64,000 nt of DNA from Opeltia flavorubescens. Its lineage: Eukaryota > Ascomycota > Lecanoromycetes > Teloschistales > Teloschistaceae. Under the pieces are notes generated by a model. It worked only from the letters and a program-made list of their open reading frames with translations, made no database searches and was not told the DNA's origin. Positions 58,150 through 64,000 of the stretch are shown piece after piece; the first letter of the stretch is position 1, and the number at the start of each line of letters is the position of its first letter. Location: positions 496,001 to 560,000 of the forward strand of contig KE546984.1 of the NCBI GenBank assembly GCA_000442125.1, given 5' to 3'. Position numbers and translations under genes: made by a program.

Positions 58150-59175
58150 TCATTCGAATTCGGACATTTGGGCTATCAAATCTGCGCTTAATCCTGTTCT
58201 TTCACGGATCCAATTATCCTCGTCTGCACTTTCTGAAGCCGGTCGCCTTATGTGATCGGCGAGGAAGTGTGAGACCTTGGTTCTTAATTTGTACTTATCA
58301 TTCGTGCTAGCAGATTCAATTCCATAGACTGAATACAAGGCTTCGATCCCGCGTGCATCTAGAAATCGTTTAAGTTGATCTTCATTTTGACACAGAGATG
58401 ATAAGAGGAATAACATTCGTCCAAGCAAGGTAGGGGACTTCTCGTGATGCAAGGCCAACATGACAGCCTCGAGTGGTCCTTCGGGCCACTCATCGCTATA
58501 GAAATGGGATAGAGCGGCACCGAGTGCTTCCGGGTTGTTTTGAATGGCTGTACCAAAGACCAGGGCGGTCAGAGAGCGGACCTCCTGTGAGTGCTGCGAA
58601 GGTTGAAGCAGCTGGAACAGTCGGTGGCTCAAATCAGCATCTTTCGCCATCGTCAAGCCCCACTGATAGGAATGAGCAAGGTCTTCCAATTCATTCAAGG
58701 CAGTCAAAAGCAGCTCGGTATCTGTAGAGTCCTGAGATTTGACATGGTTAACGCTCTCGAGATACAGAGAGCTCTCAGCTACATTGTGTCGGGGTGGCCT
58801 GATGGGCTGCTGCGAAGAGACGTCTTCCCCATCTACGACATAGTCATCGGCCTCTGCTGATTCATGTTCGAACAGACCCGGGTCCTCAACAATCGCCAAG
58901 CCAGAAGAGAGCTCATCCACGTCCGATTCCGGTACATTTAAACGAGCTTCCTTGACGCCCGTCGTAAGATCCATCCTAACGTGAAGACCTGGCGGAAGAT
59001 CCTGATCATCGTGTATCGTCTGGAAATGCTTCGTCGGCTGGAAGATCCGAGGGTAACATTCTGATGCATGGTTGGTGTGGCAGATGAGCTCCGCAGAAGC
59101 CTTTGGGGAAGGGACAACGGCTCGGACAGAGACGAGGAGAAGACAGTGCACCAGATTTATAATGGGTTTTACCAT
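58150..59175 (-). CDS. SIL1: Sil1, nucleotide exchange factor for the ER Hsp70
   Basis: A single exon gives 341 aa. Residues 1-19 (MVKPIINLVHCLLLVSVRA) form a signal peptide. The fungal Sil1 motif CYPRIFQPTKHFQTIHDDQD is followed by LPPGLHVRMDLTTGVKEARL. The armadillo-like core runs from LALVIEDP-type spacers through NELEDLAHSYQWGLTMAKDA, VRSLTALVFGTAIQNNPEAL and LLGRMLFLLSSLCQNEDQLK. The C-terminus SADLIAQMSEFE lacks a clear HDEL/KDEL retention signal. Sil1 releases ADP from Kar2/BiP in the endoplasmic reticulum. It converges with the preceding unrecognised gene. Confidence 0.94.
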   Translation of the reverse strand: MVKPIINLVHCLLLVSVRAVVPSPKASAELICHTNHASECYPRIFQPTKHFQTIHDDQDLPPGLHVRMDLTTGVKEARLNVPESDVDELSSGLAIVEDPGLFEHESAEADDYVVDGEDVSSQQPIRPPRHNVAESSLYLESVNHVKSQDSTDTELLLTALNELEDLAHSYQWGLTMAKDADLSHRLFQLLQPSQHSQEVRSLTALVFGTAIQNNPEALGAALSHFYSDEWPEGPLEAVMLALHHEKSPTLLGRMLFLLSSLCQNEDQLKRFLDARGIEALYSVYGIESASTNDKYKLRTKVSHFLADHIRRPASESADEDNWIRERTGLSADLIAQMSEFE

Positions 59176-60028
59176 TATGCCAATGAAAGAGGATGAAGAG
59201 AGCTTGATTCTTCAGTGGCTTGGAAACGAAAGGAAGCTGCACGTTACAGTCATGTGGTCCTCGGCCGATTGAAATTTGGTGTAAGGTTGTTTTACAAGAC
59301 GTCAAGTAAGACAGGAGGTCATTGGCACTGGCAAAGTATAGAGCAGTCTAAGTACATGGTCGACGATTGGATATATGGGTTGTGTCCAGCTGTCCTTTTC
59401 AACACCCCAACTGTTCGGCAAATTGGCGTGGAGAAGTGGAGAACCTTATTCGCACCACAGATTCTGGTTTCCCAGGATCAGGCTCGAAGGCAACGAGGTT
59501 CGATGATAGAGCGCGATATCCATTCAGCTGGCAGCAGATTTTTCTCAATCGTGAACGTGGATGAAGTTCAAACATCACTCTACGATGACTAGGACGGAGC
59601 GCGGTCGGATCAGATCTATTGCCAAACAAACTACGTTACTATTCACATGAAGCATGCCATCGGCTTTGCTGCACCTTTAATAACGTTAAAGATTTTGATG
59701 ATTTCTAGCAACTAAAGAACAGTCTGGAAGTCTGTCAAACTCGCATCTATTCTCCTTTCGAGATGCTATTGCAATCGTCGATTCAATCGGAAGAATGATC
59801 ATAACCCGCGGTTCATGGGGGTTTCCGAACGTTGCGGGATATCCCACGCTTCAACCCACGCAAGTCGCTTCCACTCATAGTCATCGAGTTCGCATAGCCG
59901 CAAAGCGTGGAGGAATGATATGGCGCTTGTCGAGCATGCAAATCAGTCTCCAACAAACATGGGAATGTATTTGAGAAGACCATGCTGCTTGCCGAGATGT
60001 CCGCTGCTGCTGTTTGCGGGAGGAAGTC
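59176..60028. other. Divergent intergenic region
   Basis: About 850 bases between SIL1 and a secreted-protein gene. A 125-codon frame at 59215-59592 has no ATG start and no recognised motif, and is not called. Confidence 0.5.
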
Positions 60029-60980
60029 ATGCAGACTCTTCGACTGCTGACAATAATCTGGTTACTCCAAGCGTTACGCCTGGGGTTTAGGATGGGCTGC
60101 GTTGCTGCTGGACCGCTCATCAGTGTTGCGATCGGTGAATACAGTGTTTCAGATTCAAAGAGAGGTAAGAGAAACTTCAATGCGGGGGACCAGGCTCAGT
60201 AAGTTCGCAATGCCTTCTATGCAGTCGATCCCTCGTTGTGTGGACAATACCTGAATATACTATAGTCATGCGATACAGCAGGATCAGTACACAATCTCGA
60301 TCACCGACACTGCTAACAATGACTACTCTCGAACCTTCAGTGTCCTTCACTTGGACGCTGTTGGCAAGAAGCTGGATAGGCGTGCTCCTTCTCGTGCATT
60401 GACCACGTGCCCAGCCGGTGAGACATTCGCCGAATCCCATTGTCGAGAAGAAGTCAGTCCCCAGGCATACGTGATCATGTGCACCGATGGGATGGATAAC
60501 AGTTGGTACTTTCGCCGGTGCTTACCGACCGAAGTATGCATTCAAGGTATACCGAAGCAGAACCCTCCATTAGAGTTTGGGCAATGGGTCCCTCCGACAT
60601 CGAACGCTTATTGCGCCGGGGTGGACAACTTTGTCAAGATCGCACAAGATCAAGTATCGCACGAGACGGTGCCTGGTAGAATTGGGTTGAAGTTCTCTGC
60701 TCCGGCAGGGAAGACCATGGCCTTGGAGGCTGTCTTGACAGGACAGAACATGAGCCAGAGTGTCTTCGCAGCAAGCCTCCACATGAGTGCTCAGGCATCG
60801 GATTCCTCCTACAATGTCCAATCTTGGCGGTCTCAAGTGGGAGGAATAGCGACGTGTACGGATTGCGCAAGGATTTTGGTTGCGCCGGTACCGGTCAGGA
60901 CGCAAAGGGTCGTTATTGATGTCGTTTTGAAAGCTGGTGCAGCAGGCGGCTTATTGTTTCTTTCTTCGATCGCTATTTGA
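60029..60980 (+). CDS. Cys-containing secreted or membrane-anchored protein, function unknown
   Basis: Exons 60029-60198 and 60266-60980 give 294 aa. The N-terminus (MQTLRLLTIIWLLQALRLGF) looks like a signal peptide or anchor. After the intron, HAIQQDQYTISITDTANNDY is followed by a dibasic site (GKKLDRRA) that Kex2 could cut. Cysteines are spread through TTCPAGETFAESHCREE, IMCTDG, RRCLPTEVC, AYCAGV and CTDCARI. The end (KAGAAGGLLFLSSIAI) is hydrophobic and could be a GPI or membrane signal. No catalytic motif is seen. Similar proteins are common but poorly described in filamentous ascomycetes; secretion is inferred. Confidence 0.7.
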
Positions 60981-61242
60981 TACGTTGGCTGGTGCTAGAA
61001 CGCTGTCAAAATCGTCAATCTGGATTGGTGTGTTTGTCACTAGATGATCCCTCAGTAGATGGTATACATAAAGGCTGATGAGCTATCGTCTCCCGCGAAT
61101 ACACAAAGATAGAGTATATTAGGTAGCTCAGGAGGGCTTGGAAAAAGGGCGGGGAGAGGAAGTCTTGGCATCGAAGCTGAGCTAAGCCTAGAAACCCTCA
61201 TTATCAAGCTCAGGATCCGATCTAGGAATTATACCTCCTCAC

Positions 61243-62101
61243 ATGATGCTTCAACAACGACGACAAGCTTCACGTTTATTGGCGCAGATATCCCGACAGC
61301 AACAATGTCGGAGAGAATCCAATTTCGCCAAGGATAACGATACCACAGATACCGGACATCACGCAAGTGCTGGAAAGCATGAGCCCACACATCACGGCCA
61401 CCACCCTGAGCCTGTCAATGAATCCCTCGGGGTATGTGTATCCCAATTGAGTTCTCTGTTCGGCATCGTCAGTAGATATCCAAAGACTGACTTCGCATCT
61501 AGCGTGGCTTCTACTTGGTCATTGCCGCTCTTCCTCTAAGCTTCGCAGTATACAAATTTTCGAGATCCGCAGACGGCAGTATTGCCGAGTCTTCACAGCC
61601 ATGGTTCACACGTATGCTACGAAGATACGATGAATGGTCTAATAGCTGGGGGGAGAGAAATACTTTGCATACAAAGGCGATTGAGCAGGCGGCGCACGAC
61701 CGCAACCTCTTCCACAACAGTCAACCGTCGCCCCTCGTGGATTTGAGATTTCCAGAGTCAGTACTTCCATCCCGAGCAGTGCCCACATGTACGGCATGCC
61801 GTTCGCACCGGGACATGGTCAGCAGCACGAAGGCGGCAAGTATTGGTTGTCATGGCTAACAGGAGGTGGCCACGATAGGATTTTCAACACTGGGTCTCCA
61901 CACAACGTCCCTGCTGGTCATGGGGCGGACCTGAACGAGCTTATTGCTCACTATCACCGAAAGAACGCCGAGCAGGATGCCAAGACGAGAGCAAGAATGA
62001 ACGCAAAACCATCAGAGCTCAGACAACACGAGAGTGCAACACTGGCAGGATCGAATCCAGAGGGGGCTCCTCCCTATAGTGCTGTCTCACCGACGAAATG
62101 A
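61243..62101 (+). CDS. nuo17.8: NADH:ubiquinone oxidoreductase 17.8 kDa-type subunit (complex I)
   Basis: Exons 61243-61431, 61503-61756 and 61879-62101 give 221 aa. The N-terminus is basic and Gln/Arg-rich with a His-rich stretch (HHGHHPEPVNESLG), fitting a mitochondrial presequence. One transmembrane segment (RGFYLVIAALPLSFAVYKF) is followed by RNTLHTKAIEQAAHDRNLFH and LRFPEIFNTGSPHNVPAGHG, which match the fungal complex I accessory subunit. The last exon carries a charged helix and tail. It belongs to the membrane arm of respiratory complex I (family knowledge). The second intron has a GTCAGT donor and is 122 nt; unspliced frames miss the conserved IFNTGSP motif. Confidence 0.88.
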
Positions 62102-62824
62102 ATGAGCGATATGGGAATTTACATCAACACAACCGTTACTTGGTCCAATAGCTGGCGTACCTCAAGGATTGTCCTTCGGAATTAATGAGATTGTTTGGGA
62201 CACAGAAATAAGGTCAAAGAGGAACTCAACTAGAAGCTTTATGGGCCTCCCTTCATATCAATTGAGGTAGATTCGGGCGTCTTCCAAAATCTCCGGCTTT
62301 CAACGTACAGGAACCTGGACGGCGGATTCATCCTTTTACATGGGAAGCGCTTTTAGCTTGGCTAGCATCAGAGGTATCGAAGTAGCAAGACCAACAGGTA
62401 TGACCTAAAGATTCCGATATGAGTATGGCATGGGTGTTCATATCTACCCATTTGTGATAGTAATTGAGGCCCGTCGTAACCGCTTCAACCCTCTGTTTCT
62501 CTTAAGCGAAGGATGCGAGTAATGAAAGGTGCAAACAGCATCTGATTGGATGGATCAACGATATCACGAGGCGGCATGAGAATAGCCAACGCCTTACTTA
62601 TTCAGGCACTAGCTGGCGTTGGAGAAATTAGCCGTTGGAGGCGCGTAGAACTGGAGGCAAATTTGCTTTGAGACCCCCTTCTCTTGCTGTTCTCCCACCT
62701 CCCAGCATTCCAGTCGCAATCTTTTCTTTTCACATACCTTCGACTGTCACTCGTTCCAGTCGCTGCTTTCTTGTCTCTTAATCTTGTAATCACTATCACT
62801 CCATCCATACCTCAATCGCCTATA
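62102..62824. other. Intergenic region upstream of GPI protein copy 2
   Basis: About 720 bases: the 3' UTR of the complex I subunit and the promoter and pyrimidine-rich leader (about 62680-62820) of the next gene. No other gene was recognised. Confidence 0.5.
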
Positions 62825-63735
62825 ATGCATTTCGTAAAGAGCCTCCTCGTCGGCGCTGCAGCTGTTGTCGCAGTTATTGCCCAATCCAGCCCAATAGCTT
62901 TTACCTCCACACCCGCTACTGTTCAAGCTGGTCGTTCAGTCGTGCTGCGATGGGGTGGTGGCGATGACAATGTAAGTACCCGCGACTATAGTCCACCACG
63001 AATCTTCCGTATTGTCGCTAACTCTACGTCAACAGCAACCAGTCACCATCACTCTGAAGCGCGGCGATACCAACAACCTGCAGACTGTTGCTCTGATCAC
63101 GGGTAAGCCAATTCCTCGTCCATTCGTCTGACTTGCGCAATGCTGACATGGACCTAGGCTCTGCGACTGGATCGAGCTACACCTGGACTGTTCCCACGAG
63201 CCTGCCCAACGGTGATGACTATGCCCTCCAGATCAATCAAGGTGTGGACGACGTGAACTACTCGGGCCGTTTCTCCCTCACTGGTGGTTCTACATCCTCA
63301 TCTACTACATCTGCAAGCAGCACCACATCACCTTCTCTCACATCAGCCATCACATCTGCCAGCGCCGTTATTCAATCCGCGATCAATTCCGCAAACAGCT
63401 CCATCACCACCACTGTTGCTGCTGGCAACGCTACCACTACTGTGGGAGGTGCGTTCGGCACTGGTGTTGTGGGGACTGGTGCAAGCGGCACCGCAACTGG
63501 AACTCCAATCCACAGAAATACTACCATGAGTATGGCCACACTCAAGAGTACCAAAACTTCTTCCGCTGCAGCAACGACCTCTGCTGCCGCAACAACTACT
63601 GGTAGCTCGGCTGGCTCGTCAGCGTCCAGCAGCTCGACTGGTGCGCCATCAAGCGATGCTATTAGCGCAGCTAGCTTCGCAAGCCCAGTGGTACTTATTC
63701 TCGGCGCCGTTGCCGCTATTGCGTATCTCGGATGA
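62825..63735 (+). CDS. GPI-anchored Ser/Thr-rich protein with Kre9/KNH-like N-terminal domain (copy 2)
   Basis: Exons 62825-62971, 63036-63102 and 63158-63735 give 263 aa. MHFVKSLLVGAAAVVAVIAQ is the signal peptide. The beta-sandwich (VQAGRSVVLRWGGGDDNQPV, TITLKRGDTNNLQTVALITG, DDYALQINQGVDDVNYSGRF) aligns with copy 1 at 50936. A Thr/Ser/Ala-rich stalk follows, with NSS and NAT sequons. The end (ASFASPVVLILGAVAAIAYL) fits a GPI signal. Copy 1 has one intron in this domain; copy 2 has two, so structures differ. A wall or membrane role is inferred from family. Confidence 0.9.
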
Positions 63736-64000
63736 GCGTTCAATGTTGCGAGTTGAACGAGAGAGGAGAAGTGAGCGGTTCTTACTTTCCACGACGCGCA
63801 TACGGAGTTTGAGATACTTTTGTCTGAATTTGATACCAATCCGCAATACGTGTAATGTACAATGGCGAATTTGTAGGGGAAAAGGTGGCAGTAGTCCGAT
63901 GTTCGCTTCAATCATTGCGAGGGAAAACTTTGTAGCATACATAGGTTTTGTAGTTCCAAGATTGAGATGTAAACTTCATGTGTGCTCGAATTATTGAGAC

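Noticed and set aside
59215-59592. 125-codon plus-strand frame upstream of the secreted-protein gene
   Set aside because: The frame does not start with ATG at this position and contains no recognisable domain.

Overview
The window is nuclear DNA of a filamentous ascomycete (Pezizomycotina). The evidence is intron-rich genes (mostly 49-90 nt introns with GTATGT/GTAAGT-like donors and CAG/TAG acceptors), closely spaced genes on both strands, and fungal families such as HapB, Reg1/Hex2, the complex I 17.8 kDa subunit and Kre9/KNH-type GPI proteins. The class cannot be fixed from sequence alone. Six isolated Ns (3826, 7820, 30597, 35253, 47532, 52868) show a draft assembly. Splice sites below were placed by reading donors, acceptors and frame by eye. 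Nearly all models close to a whole number of codons; the exceptions are stated.

Layout. 1-13.8 kb: PX/DUF3818 protein (5' end outside the window), ARS2/Pir2, TSPO, TRAPP subunit Trs23, Pol II stalk subunit Rpb4, tRNA methyltransferase Trm5, proteasome receptor Rpn10. 14-24.6 kb: borealin-type Nbl1, eIF3d, a 4 kb non-coding stretch rich in CCAAT boxes, the CCAAT-binding factor HapB, cytidine deaminase. 24.9-35 kb: ELMO/Lmo1, a small secreted Cys/Thr-rich protein, a 4 kb gene-poor stretch, the PP1 regulator Reg1/Hex2. 35-46 kb: a 2EXR/F-box-like protein, an SDR with an atypical active site, Spt2, ribosomal P2, cystathionine gamma-lyase, a NUFIP1-like snoRNP factor. 46-56 kb: Pol III subunit Rpc25, a BTB-like protein, histidine methyltransferase Hpm1, a GPI Ser/Thr-rich protein, Coa3, symplekin/Pta1. 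56-64 kb: an unrecognised gene with an interrupted acidic tail, Sil1, a Cys-containing secreted protein, the complex I 17.8 kDa subunit and a second GPI Ser/Thr-rich protein.

Most genes are unrelated housekeeping functions (transcription, RNA processing, translation, proteasome, mitochondria) arranged as divergent or convergent pairs. I see no biosynthetic cluster, CRISPR array, transposon, virus-derived element, rRNA or tRNA.

The most interesting signals are structural. Several genes have first coding exons of only 2-12 nt. Three introns are stop-free multiples of three and invisible to ORF calling. RPC25 has a GC-AG intron and an apparent one-base frameshift. A CCAAT-box cluster lies upstream of hapB itself. 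An SDR has Ser in place of the catalytic Lys. One gene keeps its reading frame beyond two stop codons into an acidic tail. I found no convincing previously undescribed system.
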